This document shows positions 33,446 to 45,813 of a DNA stretch of 64,000 bases, piece after piece. Both the position numbers and the translations under genes were made by a program. Source of the stretch: Clarireedia homoeocarpa (Eukaryota; Ascomycota; Leotiomycetes; Helotiales; Rutstroemiaceae). Under the pieces are notes generated by a model. It ran no database searches, was not told the origin of the DNA, and was given only the letters and a program-made list of their open reading frames with translations. The DNA is taken from assembly GCA_001465935.1 (NCBI GenBank), contig LNKV01000046.1, positions 1 to 64,000 of the forward strand, written 5' to 3'. How positions within the stretch are numbered: the first letter of the stretch is position 1; each line of letters opens with the position of its first letter.

Positions 33446-35948
33446 GAAGTTTTCTAGTCTCAAGCTTCAAGTAAAAAAAATTAGAGGTTGTATTTCTGAT
33501 TGTCGCGATTTGCAGAATTTCTCCTTGGAAAATCTGTGTTGCATCAGGTAATTCCCGTATAACAGGAACTGATCTTAAGATTGAAAACACAAACACGCCG
33601 TCATCATGCAGCGTTCACTCCCTTTGATACATCACATCGAGGTTGAAGTAGAAATGCCTTCAGCTCCAGCCTGCTGATTTTGATCAATGGATCAGGGGTG
33701 ACTCCGCACTGGAAAGGTGATTTGGGGACACGCTCTGGTGCTACAATAGCTTTGTGCTGCTGATGAGCTGTGTCAAGTATCCTTCCTTGAATGCGGCTAG
33801 GACGAGGGTCGCCTCGCAGATTTCTGTCACTTGATTGACCATGATCGTTTGACATTACCAGAACTAATAATATAGCAACCATTCATCAGAGTGCCTAGCA
33901 CAGGGCGGATTTCGGATAGCAAAGGTCGGATGGAAAGGCAACAATAATCTTCGAGCTTCGAAGACCTCTGCATTCTTTCCCATCCAAATCCACGGTTGAA
34001 AAATCCCTCATATTGCAAATGCATCGACCAGCCTGATCTGCATCCTAGAAATGACGAAATTTGAGGGAACTGGTCCTCGCTGGAACAACGCACCAAAGAT
34101 AGACCACAAGAACCGGAGACTTCTCCGCAAAAAAATAGACCTCATGTTTCACAAGAGGTTTGTGTCTAACATGGACAGTTGTATCAGATAGATTACCCCG
34201 CATCAATGGTGGTATTGGTACCCGACCTCGACTTCTTTAAATTGTCGTTGAGAACTTCTCTTGCATACATTGTATAGCTGTGTTTGAAGTATTCTCATCA
34301 ATTTTCATCAACCCCACACGCCAGGTACCTTCTTTCCTCAAGCCTGACATTCTAACAGTCGTACAGTAAAGTCGTACAGAAAAGTCATCTGGATGAGCTT
34401 ATCAATTAAGACGGCTGAAACCCGACGATACGTGACAGGACAGTTCATTGGCAGCATAGAAATGCCGAGAAAAGAAGGCGTTCTGCTGCCGCAATGTTCA
34501 TTTGTTCTTAATCTGCGGTAAGTTGACGTGAAAGAGAGGAGTTTTCAGTGTGCTTTGCAGATGCAAAGCCGAGCTACTCATGAAGTACAACATACTGGAA
34601 CGATGATAGGATATAATCTGTCATGCGATAACGACGGGACAGATGTACAGTGGAACGATTTCCAGAAGCAAGAGATGCTAGCAGGATAATATGGAGCTCT
34701 TAGCGGCAAATATTCACGAGGTTCCTTGGGGCATTGTACTCCGTCGATTCGATTCGATAACCTCTAGAGGTCGGCCTATTGAGCACGTTGTCAAAAGCCA
34801 TCGAGAAGGTTGTGTGGATCTATCCGCAGGCGAAAGCGAGTAATGGAAGCTGCGCTTCGGTCGCGATGGCAATTATTTTGGGAGAGGATATCCAGTATTC
34901 AGCTACAGGTTGTTTCTAGCTTGTCAGCCGCAAGAAACACGGAGAGTTCTTACCATAACCTTGGGACGGCTTTGCTTGGCCGTGATTGATGGCGGGATTG
35001 ATGATCATGCGAACAAGATAAGCATCGGCCAAGGATAAAGATAGACGCACATGGCCTCTGGAGTCGTGCCTCGATGGGTGGTTTGGATATTACGTGACAT
35101 GTGGTTGGGGTTATTGTGATGGTTGGTGTTTCTGGCAGCATTGGCATGCGAAGGCGATTCCGAGTGGTCGAAGAGGCGCAGGCTGCTGGGTAGGTGGACA
35201 CGGGTGGAGTAAGCTGCGAGGAGGGTATAAGCTTTTGTAGTGGGTGCTACTTACGAAGTAGTAGAGGGTGCTATTTGGAATCTACACCGCCCAATAATGG
35301 TAGTCTTGGTGGGATCCTTTGGCAGGTATTTCCGCTGGTGGTGGTGGAGGTGGTGGCGTTTCTGCTCGTGTTGCTCGTGTTGCCTTTGCTGCCTTTGTTG
35401 CTTTTGTTGCTTTTGTTGCTTTGTTGCTTTGTTGCTTTTTGTAAGATGGGTGGTTGTGGATGGAGGGTGGTTGTGCATGGAGATGAGATGGGTATGAAAG
35501 AAAGATGCCAGCTATAAGCGAGCTGCCCCCAGCTGAAAGAGCCACTTTCCCCCGCCATTTCAAAGGAAAATAAATCTTATCGATTTAGCGCCAAAACTCC
35601 CAAGACCCAAGACCCAGACCCAGGACCCCAGACCCCCCCAGCCAAAGCTCCCCCACTCCTTCACTCCTTCACCACTACCTCACATCATTCCCTGGTCGCT
35701 AAGCAATCTAGTTTTGATATCGCCAATCTTGGATTCCTTGGGTTGTTGAAACATATTCCGTGAGCATCGGCTTACTTGTATGTCCTTCGTAAATGTGTGG
35801 AGCATCGCCCAAATGTAAAAAAGGTTACGAGTGCCCGTCTTCCTCCTTCTGCCTTCTTCAACATTCCTTTCTTGCAGGCTACGCCTACACCGACTTGGGC
35901 TTTATAATTCTATGCTAACGAAAACTCCAAGTCTGATCTACATCAGCC
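33446..35948. other. intergenic, no gene supported
   Basis: 2.5 kb upstream of the antiporter. A minus frame at 33604-33882 starts with the hydrophobic MVAILLVLVM but has no domain. 35350-35445 is a GTTGCTTTT-type low-complexity tract that opens several overlapping false frames. Confidence 0.45.
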
Positions 35949-38900
35949 ATGGCGGCACTTTCGCTCGCGTTGGCGACCTTGGTCGCGACAGTTTCGGCTG
36001 CCGATCGCGCAGCTCCCCAAGGCGGAATTCTGGAAGGAGGCAATCCGACAGTCTACAGTGCATCAAATCCCATTATTCTCTTTATTATTCAGGTACGTGC
36101 ATCATTTTCTTAGTCTATGAGACATCGCGTCGGCCAGGTGGGGGGCCTTGCATGATCGTCGTTTAGTTCTAGAAGCGTGCTTGCAGGAACGCCAATCTGG
36201 AGCACCATCATGAAATTCAAATTTCTTTCTCAACAGCCCACATCGAAAATGCCTCTTTTCACTGTTTCAACGGCAGTCATCTTGTATCTGTTTCCAATGG
36301 CTAATATGTATCCGATTATAGGCAGGCATTATTATAATCTTCTGCCGACTCCTTCACTACCCGCTTTCAATGCTACGACAACCTCGAGTTATTGCAGAAG
36401 TTATCGGTGGGATCATTCTTGGGCCCTCAGTAATGATGCGCATACCTGGCTTTAAAGAGACCATATTCCCGACTGCTTCAATGCCAGTATTGAACAATGT
36501 TGCTAATATAGGCTTGATCCTTTTCCTGTTTTTGGTTGGACTGGAAGTTAACATGCGACTCTTCCTTTCCAACTGGCGCATAGCCCTTGCGGTTGGTTTT
36601 GCTGGAATGATGTTACCGTTCGGATTGGGATGTGCAATTGCTTGGGGTCTATTTCACCACTTCCACACCGACCCGGGATTGGTGCCTATCTCTTTTGGAG
36701 TCTACATGTTGTTCGTAGGAACAGCACTTGCGGTATGGCTTTACGAACTACCCTTGCATTTACACTCTTGCTGACCTCGTGATCCAGATCACCGCTTTTC
36801 CCGTTCTTTGCCGTATACTTACAGAGCTCAAGCTTCTATCTACACCTGTTGGAGTCACTGTTCTTGCTGCCGGTGTTGGAAATGATGTGGTAGGCTGGAT
36901 TCTTCTAGCTCTTTGCGTGGCTCTAGTGAACAACGGCTCGGGGCTTGCAGCACTATATGTGCTACTTGTTTGTGTTGCCTGGGCCCTTTTTTTGGTCTAC
37001 GCCGTCAGACCTGCCTTTTTCTGGATTCTTCGCCGCAACGGGAGCCTCGAGAATGGACCATCACAAAGCATGGTTGGATTGACTATACTCATCGTATTGA
37101 CATCTTCATGGTTCACGGGTGTCATTGGTGTGCACCCTATTTTTGGAGGTATGTTCTAATTGTAGTGTAAATGTATCCTTGGCTAATATCTGATTTTAGC
37201 TTTCCTTGTTGGCCTGATTTGTCCCCACGAAGGAGGTTTTGCTATCAAAATCACCGAGAAAATTGAAGATCTTGTGGCAGTGTTCTTCCTTCCGCTCTAC
37301 TTCGCTTTGTCCGGATTGAGTACCAATTTAGGTCTACTTAACGATGGACTCACGTGGGCATATGTCATTGGTGTCATCGCAGTAGCATTTGCAGGCAAGA
37401 TCATCGGAGGGACATTGGCTGCGAGAGCTTGCAAGCTCGTCTGGCGAGAGAGTTTGACTATTGGAGTTTTGATGAGTTGTAAAGGTCTCGTCGAACTCAT
37501 TGTCTTGGTAAGAACTTCTGATATAGTGTGATTAGATGAGGTTAATAACTCGAGGTAGAACATCGGCCTACAAGCCAAGATTTTGTCTACACGAACTTTC
37601 ACTATTTTCGTTGTCATGGCACTTGTTACCACGGTTGCTACAACGCCTTTGACGACCGCACTATATCCTCCATGGTACCAGAAGAAGCTTGATGCCTGGA
37701 AGAGAGGAGAAATCGATTGGGACGGCAATCGACTTCACACGGATGGTGATAACGATGATTTTACACCAGAACGTTCATTTGAGAAGATTGAAAATACTCA
37801 GGTTCGAAGACTTCTAGTCTATCTCAGACTCGATAGCCTTCCTAGCTTATTTACATTCATCGCCTTGTTAGGCGGAGGGAACACGGCCACTGTTACCAAA
37901 GTTCATCGGTCCAAGTCGGAGCTTGCAACAGTCAAAGAAACAGATGGCGATGGAACTGATTCCTCCACCGCCCCTCTAGTTAGGAGACGACCTCTCGAGG
38001 TACATGGCGTTCGCATGTTGGAACTTACTGAACGTACCTCCTCCGTGATGGTCGAAGTTGATGAATACACACATCGCGATCCCATTCTCAACACTTTCCG
38101 GGCTTTCGCTCAATTGAATAATGTTGCTGTTTCCGGTGGCATTTCGGTTGTTCCTGAGGGCGACTACGCGGAGGCTTTGATCACACAAGCATCAGACCAC
38201 TTCTCTGACCTAGTTCTCATTCCATGGACGGAACCTGGCAGCTTACATGTGGCTGATTTTCAGCACGATTCAGTTTCTAGCGGTCTTCAAGATGCATTCA
38301 TTCAGAAGACTCTCGAAACTGCATCTTGTAACACTGCCATATTTGTTAACCGCGGCTTCGGCGGATCTATTACTAGAGAGCCTCGATCTCTTGGACCAAG
38401 CGTTAGTCGTGTTAGTCTCCGCAGCAATCATCATTCTGAGCCTACACCACCTATTGCAGACCGCAGTCATCATGTATACTTTCCATTCTTCGGCGGTGTT
38501 GATGATCGAGTCGCTCTTCGCTTTGTTCTTCAACTGGCTCAAAACACTAATATCACTGCCACAATCATCCATTTTATTACTCCTATTCACAATCCAAAAG
38601 TTACAGAGCCATCAGTAGTTTACATCTCTCGACCTGGTACCGACACAGGGTCACAACATGGAGGGAGCTCTGGTTCAGCTGCTCTGCGTATCACAGAATG
38701 TGTTGACACTGAGGATCTCTACACAAATGCAGCTCAAGATACCGCACTGCTTCATACGTTAAGGGATTCTCTTCCAATTTCTTTATCAAACCGAGTGGTA
38801 TTCGTCGACGTCACAACCACAACTCCATTGACCGATTGCTTAAACCACGCAAAAATAGAGATTGGACAAAGCCCTCGGAATGCAGGCGATCTGATTGTTG

Positions 38901-39076
38901 TTGGTAGAGGTAGATCCGCTCTGATGCGAGCAGTGATCCACGAAGAGAGTCCTAGCGGAGATTCTGGAAAGGAAATGAGGAAGACTGTTGGTGTAGTCGC
39001 CGAAGCATTACTTAATAGTAATTTGAGAGCAAGTGTGTTGGTTATGAAGGCTGGTGGGGGAGGTTTGGATGCTTAA
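35949..39076 (+). CDS. KHA1: K+/H+ (Na+/H+) antiporter, CPA2 family, Kha1-like
   Basis: Exons 35949..36092, 36322..36732, 36788..37148, 37200..37507 and 37559..39076 encode 913 residues (yeast Kha1 is 873). About twelve membrane helices fill residues 40-470. Family signatures include RQPRVIAEVIGGIILGPSVM, NIGLILFLFLVGLEVN, GVGNDVVGWILLALCVALVN (carrying the conserved ND), FFLPLYFALSGLSTNLG and SCKGLVELIVLNIGLQ. The hydrophilic C-terminal half resembles two degenerate universal-stress-like modules, as in other Kha1 proteins. It exchanges protons for K+/Na+ on Golgi or vacuolar membranes in yeast. The 229-nt first intron is long for the region. It is convergent with the FMP32-like gene. Confidence 0.92.
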
Positions 39077-39818
39077 GTCGGCATTTGGCAACCCAACGAA
39101 TAAATGAATAACGATTTTTTGGACGGGAAGTTGGCGTGGGTGTTAGTCTACATACGAGAGCATGATTGGATAATTATGGTGCATGTACACATGGGGAAGT
39201 TCGTGTATACGTATGGAATCTTGGTGTCAAGGGGTTTACTTCATCTATGATTGAATGGGAATGTCATTACGACATCGACACTGTTTTGATATATTCGAGG
39301 ATTTTGATACCAATTACTTGGGATGATAACAAGGAGTCTATTTCAGCATTGGAAATATTGAAATAGGAGAGTTCCGTAGATTTTGCTGATGATGAAAATA
39401 TATTTTGAAAGCTATAAAAATGCAGTTCTGCATTTTATCGATGGTTTCGCTTTTTCTTTTCCTCAACCTAGTGATCGTTTGGTGAGAAGAGCTTGTTTTG
39501 CTTCTATATGCTACACTATCTGGATTATATTCTGCTTGAAGTTCCAGAATACTACGATTGCTACTTTATGGAAGCCGATAAGTAACCTATGCATGCTATG
39601 CTATTCTATGCTTTGCTTTGCGCGTGTATATAGGCATTTCCAATCCAACATGAAAAATATGCTGGATGTCATGACCAGATTGCCTTTGAGATCGTAAAAA
39701 AATTGGTACTAGAGTACCACTATCAACATAATCACCCCTCGATTCCTTTGGTGGCCTTCTCCGTCTGCTTCTCTGCCCTTTCCATCTCCCTGCCTCACAT
39801 CTACTTCCCAGCCGCCTC
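39077..39818. other. intergenic, convergent 3' regions
   Basis: It contains the 3' untranslated regions of the antiporter (plus) and the FMP32-like gene (minus). Short frames at 39166-39697 are not supported. Confidence 0.5.
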
Positions 39819-40695
39819 CTACATCAACAACCTCCACGCACCCAAAATCAACGCCGCCGTACCCGTACAAACCCCCATCAACCACTGCAACGTCTGGAAC
39901 TTCACCCCCTCCAACTTCTCCCTCAACCCTGCCACCTCCTGCTCGATCTTCGTCTCCGTCTCCTTGATCTTGAGATCCTGTACGTTGGCCTCTTCGCGTA
40001 TGCGCCCCTTTTCCAGATTCAGATCGAGACGCACTGAGGCTTGCGTCCGGGATACTTCGTCACGGAGCCGGGAATTGAGTTTGGCGAGGTCGTTGGTGAG
40101 ACGTTCGTGGGAGGCTCGCGTGCTGGATGCTTCGGTCGAGTCGGCGGAGAGGAGCTCGCTGCGGAGCGCGGCGAAGTCGACTTTTTGCGTGTAGGTGGCG
40201 CGGGCGGCGTCTTCGCGGAGTACCATGGTGCGCGTGAGGTTTTGGATGCTAGGAGGGGGGGTGTTAGTGGGGTGTGTGTATATATATGGGGAGGTGCAGC
40301 AGAGAGGAGGGTGGGAAAGATAGGGGAGTGCTGTACCTTTCTTCAATGACATCGCTGAGAACTTTCATCATGGCTACCGCTTGCTCCTCTGTAAATCCAT
40401 CATCTTTTAATCGTTGCACGAACTTGAGGGTATCGAAGTGGTGGTCGCGGGATTGACGAGGGGTAGCGTGGAATGCTCTCTTGCAGGACGGGTTTTGCAA
40501 TATGCTGGATTTTGGGTGCCGCTGAGTATTCACATTTTGAGAAACGGTCGCTCTGGGCGAGGTCCAGCTGCTGCTGGGTATTGTGCTCAGTGTTCGGAGT
40601 GTGTGCGGGGGGTGCGAGGATCGTGTTTGCCAGCTCAACCGGGGGAGGAGAAATCGAGGAAGAGTTTGCGCTGAACTTATGGTTACCTTCGTCAT
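39819..40695 (-). CDS. mitochondrial inner-membrane coiled-coil protein, FMP32/MCUR1 (DUF1640) family
   Basis: Exons 40695..40337 and 40248..39819 encode 262 residues. The start is MTKVTISSAQTLPRFLLPRL, a basic, serine-rich mitochondrial presequence. The family core HHFDTLKFVQRLKDDGFTEE, QAVAMMKVLSDVIEE spans the intron and is followed by a long coiled coil (LTNDLAKLNSRLRDEVSRTQ, then KIKETETKIEQEVAGLREKL). A single C-terminal membrane helix (WLMGVCTGTAALILGAW) ends the protein. Yeast Fmp32 assists cytochrome oxidase assembly. Animal MCUR1/CCDC90 affects the calcium uniporter. Which role applies here is unknown. It is divergent from eIF2-gamma. Confidence 0.9.
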
Positions 40696-41157
40696 TGCGA
40701 TTTGTTTGCCGACCGAGAACTTGCACTCGGCCTCGTCGGTATGACGGTTATATAATGTTCTATTAGAACAATTTCGTACAGCAACTTTCAAAAAGTCCCC
40801 GGCTCCAGCGTCAATACAGACGCAGCGGGTACTTCCGCCAACCATCAATAGGCGGCGCATGAATACGGTGGCCAAGATTTTCACTATTCTCGGTTGAGTC
40901 ACCCACTTCAAAGAATAATTATCTCGAATTGGAATCTTGAAATTGCGCAGTCGACAACAACTCCCGCACGACCTCTGGAATTTCTATCAAATTTTCAGAA
41001 ACGGTTAGTAGAGACTCAATCGAGCCATCTACGAATTTTATTACTATCTCAGATATCTCGATTTTCGAATATCTTCCCACTTTACCCCGCCACGCAAAAG
41101 ATTTAAGCACACAACAAACCCCCCACCATCACAAGAGGAACATCACAACCACCCAGC
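40696..41157. promoter_or_regulatory. 462-bp divergent promoter of FMP32-like gene and eIF2-gamma
   Basis: The two ATGs point away from each other and no other gene fits between, so both transcripts start here. No specific binding site is claimed. Confidence 0.55.
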
Positions 41158-42770
41158 ATGGCTTCGAACGGGGACAAGTTTGGAAACGATATGGAGTCTG
41201 AATCTGATTCTAACCCTGGATCTCCCGGTCTTGACCCACAAGATGCCGATGATAACGTGGAAGATATCGAGGAGAAGCCTATGAAGTCGGCTCTTAAGAG
41301 GCCCGCTCCAAAAGAGGTCGCGCCAGCAGTCGTCAGACCGACTTTACCACCACAAACCGAGCCTAAAGATTTGGATGTCAAGTCTCTAAGTCCCCTGACG
41401 CCAGAGATTATCGCCAGACAAGCAACAATCAATATCGGTACTATTGGACATGTGGCGCACGGAAAGTCCACCGTGGTAAAGGCAATTTCAGGCGTGCAGA
41501 CTGTGCGTTTCAAGAACGAGTTGGAGAGAAATATCACCATTAAACTTGGTTATGCGAATGCGAAGATCTACAAGTGTGATAACCAGGAATGTCCAAGACC
41601 GGGATGCTTCAGAAGTTACAAGAGTGAGAAGGAAGTTGATCCACCTTGTGAGAGAGATGGCTGTGGAGGCACTTATCGACTTCTTCGACACGTTTCGTAT
41701 GTTACCTTTTCTTTCCCCTCTTAAGTGTGCAGGACCAGCTAACATTTACAAGCTTCGTTGATTGCCCTGGTCACGATATTCTCATGAGTACTATGTTGTC
41801 AGGCGCCGCGGTCATGGACGCTGCACTGTTACTTATTGCCGGAAACGAAACTTGCCCTCAACCTCAAACTTCGGAGCATTTGGCAGCTATTGAGATTATG
41901 AAGCTAGACAAGATCATCATTCTACAAAATAAGGTCGATTTGATGAGGGAAGAAGGCGCAAATCTACACTACCAATCGATATTGAAGTTCATTCGAGGAA
42001 CGGTTGCCGGTGGCGCACCCATCATTCCCATATCCGCACAACTGAAGTTCAACATCGATGCCATCAACGAAGCTATCGTATCCACCATTCCAGTTCCACC
42101 AAGAGATTTCACCCAGGACCCTCAAATGATCGTCATTCGATCATTCGACGTCAACAAGCCCGGTGCCGAAATCGAGGAACTGAAGGGTGGTGTTGCTGGT
42201 GGAAGTATCTTGCACGGTGTAATCAAACTCGGTGATGAAATTGAAATCAGACCCGGAATCGTCACCCGTGACGAAAAGGGAGCCATTAAATGCACTCCCA
42301 TCTTCAGCCGCATTGTAACCCTCAACTCCGAAAACAACGAGCTCAAATATGCCGTCCCCGGTGGTCTCATCGGAGTCGGAACCCGCATCGATCCGACCCT
42401 CTGCCGAGCCGATCGTCTAGTCGGATTCGTCCTCGGTCTCAAGGGTCGTCTCCCCGATATCTACATTGAGATCGAAGTCAACTACTACCTGCTGCGTCGT
42501 CTGCTCGGTGTTAAGACCGCGGATGGTAAACAGGCTAAGGTTGCGAAGCTCACGAAGAATGAGGTCCTCATGGTGAATATCGGATCGACTGCCACGGGCG
42601 CGAAGGTCATGGCTGTCAAGCAGGATGCGGCTAAGTTGGTACTGACGAGTCCGGCTTGCACGAATATCGGAGAGAAGGTCGCGCTGAGTCGTCGTATTGA
42701 GAAACATTGGAGATTGATTGGTTGGGCAACGATTCAGGCAGGGGTTACGTTGGATCCTAGTACGTCTTAG
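41158..42770 (+). CDS. GCD11: translation initiation factor eIF2 subunit gamma
   Basis: Exons 41158..41696 and 41753..42770 give 518 residues. An acidic N-terminal extension (first 80 residues) precedes the GTPase core. Motifs are IGHVAHGKSTVVKAI (G1), DCPGHD formed after the intron (G3), LQNKVDL (G4) and SAQLKFN (G5). A zinc-knuckle insert with four cysteines, CDNQECPRPGC and PPCERDGC, lies at about residues 140-175, as in all eIF2-gamma. Domains II and III follow. It carries initiator Met-tRNA to the 40S subunit in a GTP-dependent ternary complex with eIF2-alpha and eIF2-beta. The start is supported by the N-terminal acidic composition and the clean upstream UTR. Confidence 0.97.
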
Positions 42771-43920
42771 AGGCGGGGTTGATGTAAGTTGATTGTGGGG
42801 GGGATCATATGTATGCATGCTTGTTTGGCGGGGTGGATGAGTGGGTGGATGAGTGGGTGGAGAGGAGAAATATACTGCATGCTATGGTATGATATGTTAT
42901 GGATGCATGGTATCTTCGATGTATCAATCAAGCGGAATTTTGACATAAAGAGACCAGACAGGAGGGGAAAAGTAACGTATTTTAGTTGTGCTTTCTTCTC
43001 TTGCAAATGTATGTCATGGATGGTTGAGGAAAAGTCAGGCCAGGTCAGGTTGTAGCATACATAGATTGGGCAAAAGAAAGAATTCAAAAAGTTGGCTCGA
43101 TTTTCTCCCTATCTTATCTTATTATATGCTATTCCTCTCCATCTCGTCTTCGCATCTCCTTTTCTCTTCGCATCTCCTCTCTTCTTCCCCCCTTCTCAAA
43201 CAACAATTCAAACTCACTTAGCTCACCACTAATACGGGACTCAAGCGCAGATATTTGACAAATACATAAATAGAGACGCCACATTCTTCAACCACATCAC
43301 ATTCATGTAAACTAGATGTGAGCGGGAACATCCCATCCCATCCTATCCTATTTCATCCTCCTACCCCTTTCTTTTCCGTTTCTCATCTACAGTATTCGCT
43401 CAACTCGCTTCCTCATTCACATTCGCATTCACAGACTCAGCATCAATCAAGGTCTAGCATCGGATCTGATCTGATGCAGTCAGTGCAGCGCATATCACGG
43501 AAACCAGTAAGCAAGCAAGCTGTTTCCGTCCCGTGCGCCATCGCACATCTTGCCATGTAGCTAGCGGAGTACTGTACTGTACTGTACCTGAGATTCAGAG
43601 CGGTGGGTGGGTGGGTGGGTTTCTTGCTGTTGGTGTGTATGTATGTGCTGTATATATCTTGGTTCGACTTCAGTTCTGGGGCACGGCGGTATCGCAATAT
43701 GGATGCGTACGGGTGCTGGTTGAATGGAGGGTTCTGGTTCTGGTTCTTCTTCTTCGGCGTTGTCGTTGTCGCTCTCTGGGGGTTCGGACTCCTTTGGAGT
43801 CAGTAAGGGGTTGCTGGGGAGGATTTCTTGTGCCCTTGTGCGGGAGTTTCCTGTTTTACACTGTGGGTTTTTGGGGTTGTTGTATGGGGATTGGTGGGTT
43901 GGGATAGGTGGGGAGTTGAC

Positions 43921-43947
43921 TACTACTACTACTACTACTACTACTAC
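43921..43947. repeat. (TAC)9 microsatellite
   Basis: Nine uninterrupted TAC units; read in reverse they open a false polyvaline/serine frame. Confidence 0.95.
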
Positions 43948-44668
43948 GGAGGGAAACTGTGCTATTGTTGTGCAGTTGTTGTAGGTTTTGAGGTGGGTGT
44001 GTGATGTTAGGTTGGTGGGTGGAGATGTAAATGATGGATGATAGATGGAGGTTATGGCAATCCATAGTATAACCTGCTCCATTCCGTAGCTCGAAAGATG
44101 TGAATGGGGCTAGCTTCTATTATCAGACTTGACAATTTCAAGAACTATGCGCAGAGAACCACTTCACCTAGCAGGCAATGACTAGAAACGCACGATGTTC
44201 CTGGGGGGTTGGAGAGATTACAGTAAGCGAAGGGAGAGAGCGAAATGATGATAAGCAGCTTTGACCACGACCCTCGGTCCCAGCCATTGAGATTAAACGG
44301 TTAGAAGACTACAAGTACAAGTAAGAAGTACAGTACGTAACCATTCTCGACCTAGACTTGATACTGCACAATATCGGGCGGCAAGGCAAGTAAATAATGA
44401 ATCATGCTGACGCACCGGCAACGGCTCTTCCCCTTTTCATAACACGAGTCACAAGTCTCGTATCGCATGAAAAGCTGAACATTATGTGCATTCGGTCAGT
44501 AGAATCTAGGCTGGCCAAGAATACAAGACGGCTACCAAGTCCTGGCGTAGAGCAAGTAAGATGTGCAAAATATTCGATCACAGGACTATCCAGCATTTTC
44601 CTCGCAGGACGAGAAGAAAAGGAACCGGACAGACCTACGAAAATAATACGCGCTGATTGACCTTAGCT

Positions 44669-44722
44669 GGTATGTATTTCGTACTGTACGAAGTACATAC
44701 CAGGTAAGGTCCAACTTACCTG
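44669..44722. repeat. 33-bp near-perfect palindrome plus adjacent 8-bp-arm hairpin
   Basis: 44669-44701 reads almost the same on both strands (GGTATGTATTTCGTAC against its inverse, with one or two mismatches, centred at 44685). 44701-44722 is CAGGTAAG, loop GTCCAA, CTTACCTG. Confidence 0.8.
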
Positions 44723-44723
44723 C

Positions 44724-44768
44724 AATAAGCGAACGCCGAATGAGCCAACGCGGAATAAGCGAACGCCG
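44724..44768. repeat. three tandem 15-bp units
   Basis: AATAAGCGAACGCCG, AATGAGCCAACGCGG, AATAAGCGAACGCCG lie without spacers; the first and third are identical. They lie about 1 kb upstream of the MFS start. Confidence 0.85.
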
Positions 44769-45813
44769 GATCGGCATGCAGATGTGAAAAGTTGATGATG
44801 AAGTCGGAAAAGAAAAGATTAAGGTTGAGCTCCGCTTCGGAAACATCCACATATGATTGGTGCTGGAGACGAGGAATGGGGAGCACGCACATGCAGATTA
44901 GACGGCGAGCCTGATTGGGGAATCCCGAAACGAGATCACCAGCGGGCGAAGGATGGAGGATCACGGACGGTCGAGAATGGAGGACCACACGGAGGGTCGA
45001 GAAGAAAAGGAGACGACTGGGCGGCATCTCGCCCGGAGGTAATCGTGTGGACTCGACAGTAAATCCGATCGTCCGCTAGTATTATACGTACGACGGTAGT
45101 TGACACTTTGGTGGGCTTGGTGCGCTTGCTGGATTTCGTAAAGCTCGAGATCATCGTTGCTACACAAAGCAAATATCGTTCCATCTGACTCATACTCTCT
45201 TACTCATACTCTCCAACTCTTACTCGGACTCGTACTCTTCCGCTTCCTCTTCCTGGTGATGAAGTCGATATAAGATCTTTGCCCCTCACTAGGCTGGAAA
45301 TAAATTTAAACTTCGCCGTAGCAAACGCTCCAATTTTCCTACAAACAAGCATTGCTCCACTTCGCTGGGTCGAGAACGTCCTTCCATCCCATCTTAAATT
45401 CCTTTTCTCTGCCTCTGCGCCCTGCCCGTCGAAGTTTCTGCGGATTTCCAAATCTCCCCGAACCCAGGGCCTTTCATCCAATCGGTTTAACTCAACCCCC
45501 GTATATCCGCAACGACGTGTGTATCCCTTGTGTATATTCCTCCAGTCCTTGTCCTGTTTTGCAAGCCGCTTTACCTCTTCTGCAATCTTTCCACCGACCT
45601 TTCGGTCGAAGCCTAACGAATCCTGGTCCTGGAATTTCTGCATTAGATAAATATAAACAACACACTTTCTCTCCCCTTACCACAAATTCTAGAGTCATTA
45701 TCCTCTTTTTGATCTATATTTTTACTTCAGGTATTTATATATCATTCTTTTTTTCTTCTTAAAAAATCTATTTGTATATCACGTCTCTGTTTTACTTCGG
45801 GAAGTGTCAAATA

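Larger units (their letters stand above)
42771..45813. other. intergenic, repeats and hairpins, no gene supported
   Basis: Three kilobases between eIF2-gamma and the MFS gene. It holds short GGGTGGAT tandems (about 42828-42855), a (TAC)9 tract at 43921-43947, a 33-bp palindrome at 44669-44701, a hairpin at 44701-44722 and a 15-bp triplicate at 44724-44768. Long frames here (43533-44082 both strands, 45200-45762) are low-complexity shadows. The right end is the MFS promoter and leader. Confidence 0.5.

Noticed and set aside
33604..33882. 92-residue minus frame with a hydrophobic N terminus
   Set aside because: Only the first ten residues look secretory; two cysteines, no splice support, no recognisable family.
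35240..35563. Several overlapping frames on both strands with poly-cysteine/valine or Asn/Lys runs
   Set aside because: A GTTGCTTTT-type low-complexity tract opens all frames at once.
43533..44082. Long frames on both strands (124 and 173 residues)
   Set aside because: They are driven by the (TAC)9 tract and GT/CCA-rich sequence; no domain, and opposite frames overlap completely.
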